The notes under the pieces are model-generated. The model saw nothing but the letters and a program-made list of their open reading frames with translations, made no database searches and was not told the origin of the DNA. Source: Enterobacter sichuanensis (GTDB taxonomy: Bacteria; Pseudomonadota; Gammaproteobacteria; Enterobacterales; Enterobacteriaceae). Taken from it: a DNA stretch of 44,134 bases. Below, one piece after another: positions 26,995-35,662 of this stretch. The translations under genes and the position numbers were made by a program. The DNA lies in assembly GCF_002939185.1 (NCBI RefSeq), contig NZ_POVL01000044.1, positions 1 to 44,134 of the forward strand, given 5' to 3'. How positions within the stretch are numbered: position 1 is the first letter of the stretch; each line of letters starts with the position of its first letter.

Positions 26995-29775
26995 ATGAGC
27001 ACTAACGAACGCATTCTGACTCCCTTCACATTACCGAATGGTACTGAACTGAAAAACCGTTTGTTAATGGCACCAATGACCACCTGTACCGGCTATTACG
27101 ACGGCACGGTCACCAGCGAGCTGGTGGAGTACTACCGGGCCCGTTCCGGCAGCATTGGGACCATTATTGTGGAGTGCTGCTTCGTCGACGATCTCGGTCT
27201 CGCTTTCCCGGGCGCGATTGGCATCGATAACGACGAGAAAATCGCCGGGCTGGCGAAAATCGCCGAGGCGATTAAATCCAAAGGTTCGAAAGCCCTGCTG
27301 CAGATCTACCACGGCGGCCGTATGGTTGACCCGAAACTGATCGGTGGCCGCACGCCGGTGGGCCCAAGCGCCGTCGCTGCGCCGCGTGACGGTGCGGCCA
27401 CACCGGTTGCGCTGACCACTGAAGAAGTGGAAGGCATGATCGGCAAGTTTGGTGAAGCAGTGCGCCGCGCCATCCAGGCCGGTTTCGACGGCGTGGAAAT
27501 TCACGGGGCAAACACCTATCTGATTCAGCAGTTCTACTCGCCAAACTCTAACCAGCGCGACGACGAGTGGGGCGGCAGCCGCGACAACCGCGCCAGATTC
27601 CCGCTGGCGGTACTGGACATTACCCACAAAATGGTGCGCCAGTACGCGGACGATGCGTTCATTATTGGTTACCGTTTCTCCCCTGAAGAGCTGGAAGTCC
27701 CAGGGATCCGCTTTGAAGACACCATGTACCTGCTGGAAAAACTGGCGGCGCGCGGTGTGGACTACCTGCACTTCTCCGTGGGCGCCACCCTGCGTCCTTC
27801 CATCGTAGATACCCAGGACCCGACGCCGCTTATCGAAAAATACTGCGCCATGCGTTCTGAAACCCTGGCGCAGATCCCGGTCATGGGCGTGGGCGGCGTG
27901 GTGAATGCTGCCGATGCCTGTGAAGCGCTGGACCACGGTTACGATCTGATCGCCGTTGGCCGCGCCACCATTGCTTACCCGGACTGGACTGACCGCATCG
28001 CGGCCGGGGAAACCCTGGAGCTGTTTATGGACAGCTCCAAACGCGAGGCGCTGAGCATTCCTGAACCGCTGTGGCGTTTCTCGCTGGTGGAAGCGATGAT
28101 CCGCGACATGAGCATGGGCGAATCGAAATTCAAACCGGGCACGTTCACCGAGAAGGTGCAGGACGAGGCGAACGAGCTGGTGATAAACGTCAGCCTGGAA
28201 ACCGATCGCATCGCCGATATTGAGCTGGCCTCTGGCCCGGGTGACGACGTTGAGTTTGTCACCAGCTTTGAAGAGATTCGTTCCCGCATTCTGGATGCCA
28301 ATACCCCGCACGTGGACGCCATCACTGGTGCCACCAGCCAGAGCGAGGCGGTGAAAAAAGCGGTCTCTAAAGCGATGCTGAAATCCAGCAAAGCGCGGGC
28401 CGCAGAAGAGGGCGCTGACCCGAACGCAACCCGCAGCGTTGATGTGGTGGTGGTTGGGAGCGGCGGTGCCGGTCTGGCCGCAGCCATCCAGGCCCATGAC
28501 GAAGGGGCGAGCGTGCTGATCGTCGAGAAAATGCCCACCATCGGCGGGAACACCATTAAAGCCTCTGCCGGGATGAACGCCGCAGAGACGCGCTTCCAGC
28601 GGGTGAAAGGCATTCAGGACAGCAAAGAGCTGTTCTACCAGGAGAGCCTGAAAGGGGGCGGTAACAAGAACAACCCTGAACTGCTGCGTCGCTTCGTGGA
28701 GAATGCGCCACAGGCGATTGAGTGGCTGGCAACCCGCGGCATTATGCTCAACGACATCACCACCACCGGTGGGATGAGCATTGACCGTACCCACCGTCCA
28801 AAAGACGGTTCTGCGGTCGGCGGCTACCTGATCAGCGGCCTGGTGCGTAACGTCAACAAACGCAACATCGAAGTGATGCTCGATACCTCCGTCAGCGACA
28901 TTATTTTCGAGAACGGCGAAGTGACCGGCGTGCGTCTGACCACCGAAGAGAACGAAACGATCAGCGTGGCTACCAAAAGCGTGATTGTCGCCACCGGCGG
29001 CTTCAGCGCCAACAGCCAGATGGTGGTGAAATACCGTCCGGACCTCGAAGGTTTCGTGACCACCAACCACAAAGGGGCGACCGGTGGCGGTATCGCGCTG
29101 CTGGAGCGTATCGGTGCCGGCACGGTGGATATGGGCGAGATCCAGATCCACCCGACCGTTGAGCAGAAAACCTCGTATCTGATTTCCGAATCCATCCGCG
29201 GGGGCGGGGCGATTCTGGTGAACCAGCAGGGGAACCGTTTCTTCAATGAGATGGAAACCCGCGATAAAGTCTCGGCGCAGATCATCGCGCTGCCGGAGAA
29301 ATACGCTTACATCGTCTTTGACGAGCATGTTCGTGCCAAAAACAAAGCCGCGGATGAGTACATTGCCAAAGGTTTCGTGACCAGCGCCAGCTCGCCAAAA
29401 GCCCTGGCAGAGGCGCTGGGAATGGATTACCACGCGTTCCTGGCCACTCTGGAGCGTTACAACGGCTTCGTGGAAAAACAGCACGATGACGACTTTGGCC
29501 GTACCACCGCGCTGCGTGCGCCGATCAACGAAGGGCCGTTCTACGCCATTCAGATTGCGCCGGGCGTGCACCACACCATGGGCGGCGTGACCATCAACAC
29601 CGATACCTGCGTGCTGGACAGCAACCACAACGTGCTGCCAGGGGCGTTTGCCGCCGGTGAAGTGGTTGGCGGGATCCACGGCGGTAACCGTATCGGCGGT
29701 AACGCGGTGGCAGATATCATTATTTTTGGTACCCTTGCCGGACATCAGGCGGCGATGCGTTCGAAAAGAATGTAA
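26995..29775 (+). CDS. Three-domain cytosolic NADH:fumarate reductase
   Basis: A 926-residue flavoprotein. Residues 1-370 are an OYE-like NADH:flavin oxidoreductase barrel (GFDGVEIHGANTYLIQQFYS, NQRDDEWGGSRDNRARFPL). Residues about 375-465 are an FMN-bind domain with flavinylation motif DAITGATS (Asp441, Thr447 the expected FMN acceptor). Residues about 478-926 are an FAD-binding_2 fumarate reductase module (VVVVGSGGAGLAAAIQ, HHTMGGVTINTDT, GGIHGGNRIGGNAVAD). No signal peptide is present, so it works in the cytosol. The same architecture is known from the soluble Klebsiella fumarate reductase, which oxidises NADH directly. The flavin transferase ApbE follows after 88 bases. Confidence 0.93.
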   Translation: MSTNERILTPFTLPNGTELKNRLLMAPMTTCTGYYDGTVTSELVEYYRARSGSIGTIIVECCFVDDLGLAFPGAIGIDNDEKIAGLAKIAEAIKSKGSKALLQIYHGGRMVDPKLIGGRTPVGPSAVAAPRDGAATPVALTTEEVEGMIGKFGEAVRRAIQAGFDGVEIHGANTYLIQQFYSPNSNQRDDEWGGSRDNRARFPLAVLDITHKMVRQYADDAFIIGYRFSPEELEVPGIRFEDTMYLLEKLAARGVDYLHFSVGATLRPSIVDTQDPTPLIEKYCAMRSETLAQIPVMGVGGVVNAADACEALDHGYDLIAVGRATIAYPDWTDRIAAGETLELFMDSSKREALSIPEPLWRFSLVEAMIRDMSMGESKFKPGTFTEKVQDEANELVINVSLETDRIADIELASGPGDDVEFVTSFEEIRSRILDANTPHVDAITGATSQSEAVKKAVSKAMLKSSKARAAEEGADPNATRSVDVVVVGSGGAGLAAAIQAHDEGASVLIVEKMPTIGGNTIKASAGMNAAETRFQRVKGIQDSKELFYQESLKGGGNKNNPELLRRFVENAPQAIEWLATRGIMLNDITTTGGMSIDRTHRPKDGSAVGGYLISGLVRNVNKRNIEVMLDTSVSDIIFENGEVTGVRLTTEENETISVATKSVIVATGGFSANSQMVVKYRPDLEGFVTTNHKGATGGGIALLERIGAGTVDMGEIQIHPTVEQKTSYLISESIRGGGAILVNQQGNRFFNEMETRDKVSAQIIALPEKYAYIVFDEHVRAKNKAADEYIAKGFVTSASSPKALAEALGMDYHAFLATLERYNGFVEKQHDDDFGRTTALRAPINEGPFYAIQIAPGVHHTMGGVTINTDTCVLDSNHNVLPGAFAAGEVVGGIHGGNRIGGNAVADIIIFGTLAGHQAAMRSKRM

Positions 29776-29791
29776 GGCTCCTGTTCTGTAA

Positions 29792-29842
29792 GCCGGATGC
29801 GCGCATCCGGCACTCTCCCCGGCGGCGCGGTGCTGGCCGGGG
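29792..29842. repeat. REP-like palindromes between fumarate reductase and apbE
   Basis: Positions 29792-29811 are a perfect 20-bp palindrome (GCCGGATGCG and its reverse complement), followed at 29817-29842 by CCCCGGC-N12-GCCGGGG. The GCCGGATGCG core is that of enterobacterial REP elements. Placed inside the gap, the pair could protect the upstream message or reduce apbE transcription relative to the reductase. Confidence 0.65.
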
Positions 29843-29863
29843 CGATATCTGAGGAGACATGCC

Positions 29864-30826
29864 ATGCCTGATGACACCCGCGTCTACAGTTACTCCGCCG
29901 TCCAGATGGGCTCTCCCATCCTCCTGAAACTCTTCTCCCATGACGAAGCCCTCGCATCCCGCGTGTTTCGCCTGATCAAACAGTACGAAGACCTGCTCAC
30001 CGTCAACCGTGCCCACTCGCAGGTGATGGATATCAACCATGCTGCGGGGCAGCATCCGGTCAGCGTCAGCCGTCCGGTGTTTGAGCTGATTCGCTGCGCG
30101 AAAGCGGCAAGCCTCCTTAAAGACAGTGCGTTTAACCTGGCCATCGGCCCGCTGGTGAAGCGCTGGAAAATCGGGTTTCGCGGCGACAGCGTACCGCCAG
30201 CCGATGAGATTGCGACCCTGCTTACGATTACCCGTCCTGAGGATGTGGTACTGGATGACGCCAGCAGCAGCGTGTTCCTGACCCGGGCAGGCATGGAGAT
30301 CGACCTCGGGGCCATCGCCAAAGGCTATATCGCCGACAGGGTGCGGGATTACCTGCGCAAAGAGGGCGCTGAACTCGGGCTGATCAACCTCGGGGGGAAT
30401 ATCCAGACGTTAGGCTCGCCGGAAGGGGGCTGGAGCGTAGGGCTCAAAAAACCGTTTGCCGGTGATGAACTGATCGGCGCCATGACGGTAGAGAACCGCT
30501 CCGTGGTGACGTCCGGCACTTATGAACGCTACTTTGAACAAAACGGCAAACGCTATCACCACATTCTCGATCCGCGCAGCGGATACCCGCTGGATAACGA
30601 ACTGGACAGTGTGACCATCATTTCGACAGATTCCATTGATGGCGATATCTGGACCACGCTGATGTATGGCATGGGCGTGGAGAAGGGCTGTGCGGCCCTG
30701 CGCTCGCGCCCCGATATTGAAGCTATTTTTGTCACCAAAACAAAAGAAGTGGTGCTCTCTTCAGCGCACCACTTCCGTTTTACCCTGCTGGATAACGACT
30801 ACCGCGTTACTGACAGTACTGCTTGA
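29864..30826 (+). CDS. apbE: ApbE-type FAD:protein FMN transferase, cytosolic
   Basis: A 320-residue ApbE-family protein with DLGAIAKGYIADRV, NLGGNIQTLG, TSGTYERYF, HILDPRSGYPL and a late acidic metal-binding segment (STDSIDGDIWTTLMYGMG). ApbE transfers FMN from FAD to Thr in D-x-x-(S/T)-G-A-T motifs; the reductase just upstream has this motif. It begins MPDDTRVYSY with no signal peptide or lipobox, unlike the periplasmic ApbE of E. coli, which fits a cytosolic target. AGGAG lies 7 bases before the ATG. Its last 20 bases overlap the 3' end of dcuR on the other strand. Confidence 0.93.
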   Translation: MPDDTRVYSYSAVQMGSPILLKLFSHDEALASRVFRLIKQYEDLLTVNRAHSQVMDINHAAGQHPVSVSRPVFELIRCAKAASLLKDSAFNLAIGPLVKRWKIGFRGDSVPPADEIATLLTITRPEDVVLDDASSSVFLTRAGMEIDLGAIAKGYIADRVRDYLRKEGAELGLINLGGNIQTLGSPEGGWSVGLKKPFAGDELIGAMTVENRSVVTSGTYERYFEQNGKRYHHILDPRSGYPLDNELDSVTIISTDSIDGDIWTTLMYGMGVEKGCAALRSRPDIEAIFVTKTKEVVLSSAHHFRFTLLDNDYRVTDSTA

Positions 30827-31526
30827 GCAGGCCCGTCTGCTCCGGCTGGAGACGATAACGATACACCGGACGCCCGGTGGCGCCGTAGTGAATGCTGGTG
30901 AACAGGATATTGATCTGCGCCAGCCATATCAGGTACTTACGGCAGGAGACGCGGGAGATATTAACGGCGCTTGCCAGGTCATCGGTGGAAAACTCGGTTT
31001 CCGGATGGGCGTCAATCCACTGGCAGATGGTACGCAGCGTCTGCGGCGTTAACCCTTTCGGCAGCTTTTTGTTATCCGCCAGTTCCGGCGCCCCGCCGTG
31101 GATCAGCCGGTCAACGTCCGCCTGCTCATAATACTGGTGCGAGCCCATCAGGCTGTGCTTTGCCTTCCAGCTGTTCAGCGCCTCTTCAAAGCGCGGGAAC
31201 TGGAACGGTTTAATCAGATAATCCACCACGCCGTAGTGGATAGAGGTCTGAATGGTCGCGGCATCGGCAGCCGAGGAGATCATGATGACATCAATCGGAC
31301 GACCGGATGCGCGGATAACCGGCAGCAGATCCAGCCCGTTGTCCTGCTGCATATAGACATCCAGCAGCACCAGATCCACTGGCTGATTCGGGTCGTTAAT
31401 CACGGCCTCGGCCTGGTTCAGCGTGGAGGCGACGCCGCAGCAGCTAAAGCCTTCAACACGGTTGACGTACAGACGGTTGAGGTCGGCTACCATGGCGTCA
31501 TCATCGACAATTAATACATTTATCAC
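30807..31526 (-). CDS. dcuR: DcuR-like response regulator (CitB family)
   Basis: A 239-residue regulator closely similar to E. coli DcuR: receiver domain with phospho-acceptor Asp56 (VLLDVYMQQDNGLDLLP), acidic pair Asp8/Asp9, Lys in YLIKPFQ, and a C-terminal helix-turn-helix region (GLTPQTLRTICQWIDAHPET, LASAVNISRVSCRKYLIWL). Phosphorylated DcuR activates fumarate-respiration and C4-dicarboxylate carrier genes. It overlaps the kinase gene by 4 bases (ATGA). Likely targets are the carrier-fumarase and reductase genes next door. The host may also have the canonical dcuSR elsewhere, in which case this is a paralogue. Confidence 0.88.
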   Translation of the reverse strand: MINVLIVDDDAMVADLNRLYVNRVEGFSCCGVASTLNQAEAVINDPNQPVDLVLLDVYMQQDNGLDLLPVIRASGRPIDVIMISSAADAATIQTSIHYGVVDYLIKPFQFPRFEEALNSWKAKHSLMGSHQYYEQADVDRLIHGGAPELADNKKLPKGLTPQTLRTICQWIDAHPETEFSTDDLASAVNISRVSCRKYLIWLAQINILFTSIHYGATGRPVYRYRLQPEQTGLLKQYCQ

Positions 31527-33139
31527 GCGATATTCCTCTCGCTATCCCAGGGGATGTGAACAAAAAATTGGGTAAATACGCCAGGTTCAGATTCGACGGT
31601 AATGTCTCCGCCGAGGTTCTGAATTTGCTGACGGGCAAGGAACAGCCCAACGCCGCGGTTTTCACCTTTTGTTGAGAAGCCTTTAGTAAAAATAGTCTCC
31701 AGCTGGTCGGGATCAATACCCGGACCGTCATCGCTGACTTCGCAGCTGAGCCAGCCGTTCTGATAGTGCAGCAGCAGGGTGATCTCACCTTCCGGCTGGC
31801 CTTCCATCGCGTCCAGCGCGTTTTCAATTAAGTTGCCGAGCACGGTGACCAGCACCGCGACCTGCTCTTCGCTGGCGGTATCCGGGATCTGGCATTCATC
31901 TGCGAGGGTGAGGCTGATCCCGGCCTCTTTCGCCCGGTTGATTTTACCCAGCAGGAACCCGGCGATCACCGGGGATTTCACCTTGCTCTGGATGGTGCCA
32001 ATATCGGTCTGATAATTATGCGCCGTCTGGAGGATGTACTCTTCAAGCTTGTCGTAGCGCTTAATGTTCAGCAGACCCAGGATCACATGCAGCTTGTTCA
32101 TAAACTCGTGCGTATGGGCGCGCAGGGCGTCGACGTAATTGACCATGCCGTCGATACGCTGCATCAGCTGGCTGATCTCGGTTTTATCGCGGAAGGTGGT
32201 GATGGCGCCTATCACCCGATCCTGGCTTTTCACCGGCACCATGTTGCACAGCAGCAGCCGCCCGTTACAGCTGATCTCCTGATCCTGACGCGCAACGCCC
32301 GTTTTTGACACGTCCCGCAGGCTGGCCAGCAGGGGAGCGCTGGCGTTTTCGCTCTGCTTGCCGGAGGGCAGGAGGAGTATCTCTCTGGCGGTGTGGTTGA
32401 TCATCGTCACGCGCCCGTGAATATCGACCGCCAGCACCCCTTCCCGCAGCGACTGCAGCATCGCCTGGCGCTGTTCAAACAGGGCGGATATTTCGTAAGG
32501 TTCGAGTCCGAACAGGATGCGTTTCAGGACCCGCACCAGGCCCCAAATCGCCATAGAACTCATAAAAATACTGAACAAAATGGTCCAGACGGCGTTGAGT
32601 CGGCCACGGGAAATCTGATCTTCCACTTTTTTGAGGGAGATACCGACCACGACCACACCGATCTGTTCGTGCTGGCTATCATAGACGGGCGTAAAAACGC
32701 GCAGCGCTTCGGCGAGGGCGCCACGGTTAACGGAGACGTTCTCTTTGCCTTCCAGGGCCGGGTTCAAATCATCGCCGATAAAATGCAGCCCCAGCAGCGC
32801 CTCGTTCGGGTGTGAATAGCGGATCCCGCGCATATCGGTGACCACGGTGAACAGCAGATCGTTTCGTTTCGTCACCGCCTGGGCGATGGGCTGAATAATA
32901 TTCTCCTGCGGTGCCTGCATCAGGCCGCGCTGGATCTCGGGGCTATCGGCGAGGGTGCGGGCAATGCCGAGCGCGGTGTCTTTGACATCATCGCGTGTTG
33001 CCCGGGTGATCTGCACCGAATAGAGCGCAAAGACCACCAGCAGGACTGAACCGATAATCGCGCACACCATCAGCGTGACCAGTGTATTGAGTTTCATGGG
33101 GCGCTTGCGCGTCGGAAGGAAAGGCTGCAAATCGCTCAT
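31523..33139 (-). CDS. dcuS: DcuS-like C4-dicarboxylate sensor kinase
   Basis: A 538-residue kinase (E. coli DcuS 543): TM1, a periplasmic PAS-like sensor, TM2, a cytoplasmic PAS domain (QSLREGVLAVDIHGRVTMIN), the phospho-His box THEFMNKLHVILGLL and an ATPase domain (NLIENALDAM, DDGPGI, GVGLFLARQQ). The dicarboxylate pocket is conserved: IRYSHP with the Arg and His, and ALRVFTP with the second Arg. It should sense fumarate, succinate, malate or similar acids. Start set at ATG 33139 (MSDLQPF) behind GGAG; the longer frame to 33253 adds unconserved residues. It may be a second DcuS copy. Confidence 0.9.
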   Translation of the reverse strand: MSDLQPFLPTRKRPMKLNTLVTLMVCAIIGSVLLVVFALYSVQITRATRDDVKDTALGIARTLADSPEIQRGLMQAPQENIIQPIAQAVTKRNDLLFTVVTDMRGIRYSHPNEALLGLHFIGDDLNPALEGKENVSVNRGALAEALRVFTPVYDSQHEQIGVVVVGISLKKVEDQISRGRLNAVWTILFSIFMSSMAIWGLVRVLKRILFGLEPYEISALFEQRQAMLQSLREGVLAVDIHGRVTMINHTAREILLLPSGKQSENASAPLLASLRDVSKTGVARQDQEISCNGRLLLCNMVPVKSQDRVIGAITTFRDKTEISQLMQRIDGMVNYVDALRAHTHEFMNKLHVILGLLNIKRYDKLEEYILQTAHNYQTDIGTIQSKVKSPVIAGFLLGKINRAKEAGISLTLADECQIPDTASEEQVAVLVTVLGNLIENALDAMEGQPEGEITLLLHYQNGWLSCEVSDDGPGIDPDQLETIFTKGFSTKGENRGVGLFLARQQIQNLGGDITVESEPGVFTQFFVHIPWDSERNIA

Positions 33140-33304
33140 CAACACTCCGCGATGATAAAGAAAGGGGGTAATTATCGCCGATGACGCGCTTTTCTTAAAG
33201 CCATGTAAAAGCGAGGATTGGGTCCTCTTTTCGTGACCCCCCTCGCAGGTCATCTATATAAAACACTTTATAGTGTGTGGGTACTCATAATAAGGAGGCT
33301 GTTT
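33140..33304. promoter_or_regulatory. Divergent promoter region of dcuS-like gene and SIS gene
   Basis: This 165-bp gap holds the promoters for two divergent genes. A dyad ACACT-TTAT-AGTGT lies at 33263-33276, about 30 bases before the SIS-gene ATG, and could be an operator or overlap a promoter (TATATAA at 33256-33262). AAGGAGG at 33292-33298 is a near-perfect ribosome site for the SIS gene. Confidence 0.4.
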
Positions 33305-34168
33305 ATGAGCATTATGCTTACCGGTTCGGTCAAGGAAAGACGGCACGCCAGCACGATGAATATTGATAGATTGTCCACGCTGGACATGCTGAAAGTCATT
33401 CACCAGGATGATGCACTCATTTCTGCTGCCATCACCCCGTGTTTACCTGCGCTTGCCCGCGTGGTGGATAACGCCGCCGCGACCCTTAACCACGGGGGAC
33501 GCCTGGTGATTGTCGGCGCGGGGCCGTCGGGCTGCGTCGCGCAACAGGTCGCCGATGACTATGCGCCGGGCAAAACCCCGGTGATTGCCGTGACGCCGCA
33601 AGAGGGGGAAGGGAGTTACGAGCGCGGTGTAGCCGACCTGCAGGCCATCAACTTTGGTGAACACGATATGATGCTGGCGGTGAGCGTCAGCGGAAAAACG
33701 CCGTGGGTCTGGGGCGCCATGCGGCATGCCTGGTCGCTGGGTTCGCCGGTGGCGATTATAACCAGCGATGCGCAAAGTGAAGCAGCACTGCTGGCGAGCA
33801 TGGTCATCGCGCCAGAGTTGGGGCCTGACGTTGTGGCTGGTTATCTCAACACCAAAGCCGGGATTGCGCAAAAAATGATCCTCTCGATGATCGCCACCGG
33901 GCTGGCCGTTCGTACCGGGCGCGTCTACAGCAACCTGCGCGTGGATCTTGAGGCAAGCAATACCCACTGGGCGGAACGGCAAATCGCCATTGTGATGGAA
34001 GCGGGGGGATGCACCCGGGCGCAGGCAAAAGCGGCGCTGGAAGCCTGTAACCATCACTGTAAAACGGCGGTACTGATGGTGCTGACAGGGCTGGATGCGT
34101 GGAAAGCCCATGAGCTGCTGGCGCAGAATAACGGGTTTATCCGCGTGGCGCTGCAGGAAGCGCCGTAA
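33305..34168 (+). CDS. MurQ-like SIS-domain protein with altered active site
   Basis: A 287-residue protein related to MurQ, the N-acetylmuramic acid 6-phosphate etherase (E. coli 298). Shared features are IDRLSTLDMLKVIHQDD, the SIS phosphosugar loop GGRLVIVGAGPSG, VSGKTPWVWGAM, NTKAGIAQKMIL and the C-terminal CKTAVLMVLTGLDAWKAHEL. It differs where MurQ is catalytic: the MurQ segment SECPPTYG is replaced by ADDYAPGK, and the loop before the second catalytic Glu is about ten residues shorter (QEGEGSYERG). It may therefore bind a different phosphosugar or be a regulator. Start set at ATG 33305 after AAGGAGG. Its link to the fumarate genes is unknown. Confidence 0.8.
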   Translation: MSIMLTGSVKERRHASTMNIDRLSTLDMLKVIHQDDALISAAITPCLPALARVVDNAAATLNHGGRLVIVGAGPSGCVAQQVADDYAPGKTPVIAVTPQEGEGSYERGVADLQAINFGEHDMMLAVSVSGKTPWVWGAMRHAWSLGSPVAIITSDAQSEAALLASMVIAPELGPDVVAGYLNTKAGIAQKMILSMIATGLAVRTGRVYSNLRVDLEASNTHWAERQIAIVMEAGGCTRAQAKAALEACNHHCKTAVLMVLTGLDAWKAHELLAQNNGFIRVALQEAP

Positions 34169-34181
34169 GATCTTCAGAAAG

Positions 34182-34206
34182 AAAAAAGGCCGCGATTGCG
34201 GCCTTT
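34182..34206. terminator. Bidirectional terminator between SIS gene and porin
   Basis: A perfect 9-bp stem (AAAGGCCGC / GCGGCCTTT, loop GATT, 34185-34206) separates two convergent genes. On the minus strand it is followed by TTTTTTC, a strong terminator for the porin gene; on the plus strand by TTTGGTGTTTTTA, weaker. Confidence 0.82.
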
Positions 34207-34222
34207 GGTGTTTTTAGGGGGG

Positions 34223-35377
34223 TTAGAACTGATAGGTCATGCCTACGCCAACGATGTCATCAGTAGAGATGCCATTGGCTTCATAGAAGTATTCATCGTT
34301 ATCCAGCAGGTTGATTTTGTAATCAACGTATGTGGAGAAGTTTTTATTGAAGCTGTAGGTCATGCCAAGATCGATATAGTTCACCAGATCCATATCACCG
34401 TGCTGACCCTGTGGGTGGCTGTGGTTACCCGGATAAGTCATGTCTTTACCTTTGGAGTAAACCCATGCCAGGGAAGGACGTAGACCGAAGTCGAACTGAT
34501 ACTGTGCAACGGCTTCGAAGTTTTGCGTCTCATCAGCAATACCATAATCGCCATATGGCGTCATGTTACGAGTTTGCGCATACATCATCGCCAGATAGAT
34601 GTTGTTAGCATCGTATTTAGCGCCAATAGTCCACACGTCTGCTTTTTCACCGCCAGCGATAAGCGCGCTGTTATGGCCTAATCCTTCTTGTTCATTGGTG
34701 CGATCAGAAGAGGAGTACGCTGCGCCAAGGCTCAGACCGAAGTCAAAGTCATAAGAGGAAGAAATACCGAATCCATCACCGTTCTGGAAGCGCACGTCGT
34801 TGTGACCGTTTTTGGTGCCTTCCTGATCTTCATCAGCGTTGGAACCTTCATTATTACCCTGATACTGCAGCGCAAAATTCAGACCTTCCACCAGACCGAA
34901 GAAATCTGTATTACGGTAGGTTGCCAGACCGTTAGCACGGCCGTTCATGAAGTTATCGGTCCAGGTGTAAGAATCACCGCCAAATACCGGCAGCATATCG
35001 GTCCAGGCTTCGACGTCATACACGACACCGTAATTACGGCCATAATCGAATGAACCGTATTCGCCATATTTCAGGCCTGCATACGCCAGACGGTTAAATG
35101 ATTTATCGCCTGCAGATTCGGTATTATTCGCGTAGGTTTTATATTCCCACTGGCCGTAACCGATCAGATCGTGGGTGATCTGGGTTTCGCCTTTGAAACC
35201 AATTTGTACATAGGTTTCATCGCCGTCGTCGCCCGGGTTGTCAGAGAAGGTATGACGCGCATCGACTTTGCCGTACAGGTCAACTTTGTTGCCATTTTTG
35301 TTATACATTTCAGCCGCATTTGCTGCGCCAGCCATTAATAACGCGGGTACAAGAATAGCCAGAACTTTTCTTTTCAT
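34223..35377 (-). CDS. Trimeric general porin, OmpC/OmpS1 type
   Basis: A 384-residue precursor with signal peptide [21 protein letters not shown] and the 16-strand enterobacterial porin pattern: [19 protein letters not shown] at the mature start, [33 protein letters not shown] and terminal Phe (VGVGMTYQF). It forms passive diffusion pores in the outer membrane. Position beside yedJ-dcm matches ompS1 of Salmonella and the broken yedS of E. coli. The loop 3 motif reads LPVFGGD rather than LPEFGGD, losing a constriction-zone acid. Start set at ATG 35377; the longer frame to 35431 is not a signal peptide. Confidence 0.92.
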   Translation of the reverse strand: MKRKVLAILVPALLMAGAANAAEMYNKNGNKVDLYGKVDARHTFSDNPGDDGDETYVQIGFKGETQITHDLIGYGQWEYKTYANNTESAGDKSFNRLAYAGLKYGEYGSFDYGRNYGVVYDVEAWTDMLPVFGGDSYTWTDNFMNGRANGLATYRNTDFFGLVEGLNFALQYQGNNEGSNADEDQEGTKNGHNDVRFQNGDGFGISSSYDFDFGLSLGAAYSSSDRTNEQEGLGHNSALIAGGEKADVWTIGAKYDANNIYLAMMYAQTRNMTPYGDYGIADETQNFEAVAQYQFDFGLRPSLAWVYSKGKDMTYPGNHSHPQGQHGDMDLVNYIDLGMTYSFNKNFSTYVDYKINLLDNDEYFYEANGISTDDIVGVGMTYQF

Positions 35378-35662
35378 TATATATTCTCTTGAAAGATAAT
35401 TTATATGAATATATGTAATCACTCTCCGCAATTACAGCGTCGATACTATTCCAGCTATTGAGCTTTAGTTTCAAAAATAAATGTAATTAAATCCGTTTAA
35501 ATATTGCAAAATATTTCTTTTAATCTCTTTATTTTTCTTATGAATTAATTGTTTGATTTAATATAGAGTAATTATTATTAAGTATTTCGAGCTTCTATTT
35601 ATTAATTCATTTAATTTGGTTGTGTTATAGTTCAGGCTCAGATTTCACGACAGGGCATCACG
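35378..35662. promoter_or_regulatory. AT-rich divergent region between porin and yedJ
   Basis: This 285-bp, very AT-rich gap contains the promoters of the porin (leftward) and yedJ (rightward). TTGAAA on the minus strand near 35472 is a possible porin -35, but no well-spaced -10 is evident, as expected for an OmpR-dependent promoter. H-NS binding is plausible from composition. No gene is supported. Confidence 0.4.

Noticed and set aside
27064..29877. A 937-codon open frame on the minus strand across the whole fumarate reductase gene
   Set aside because: It mirrors a strongly supported gene, has no recognisable domains, and such long antisense frames arise from codon bias in GC-rich genes.
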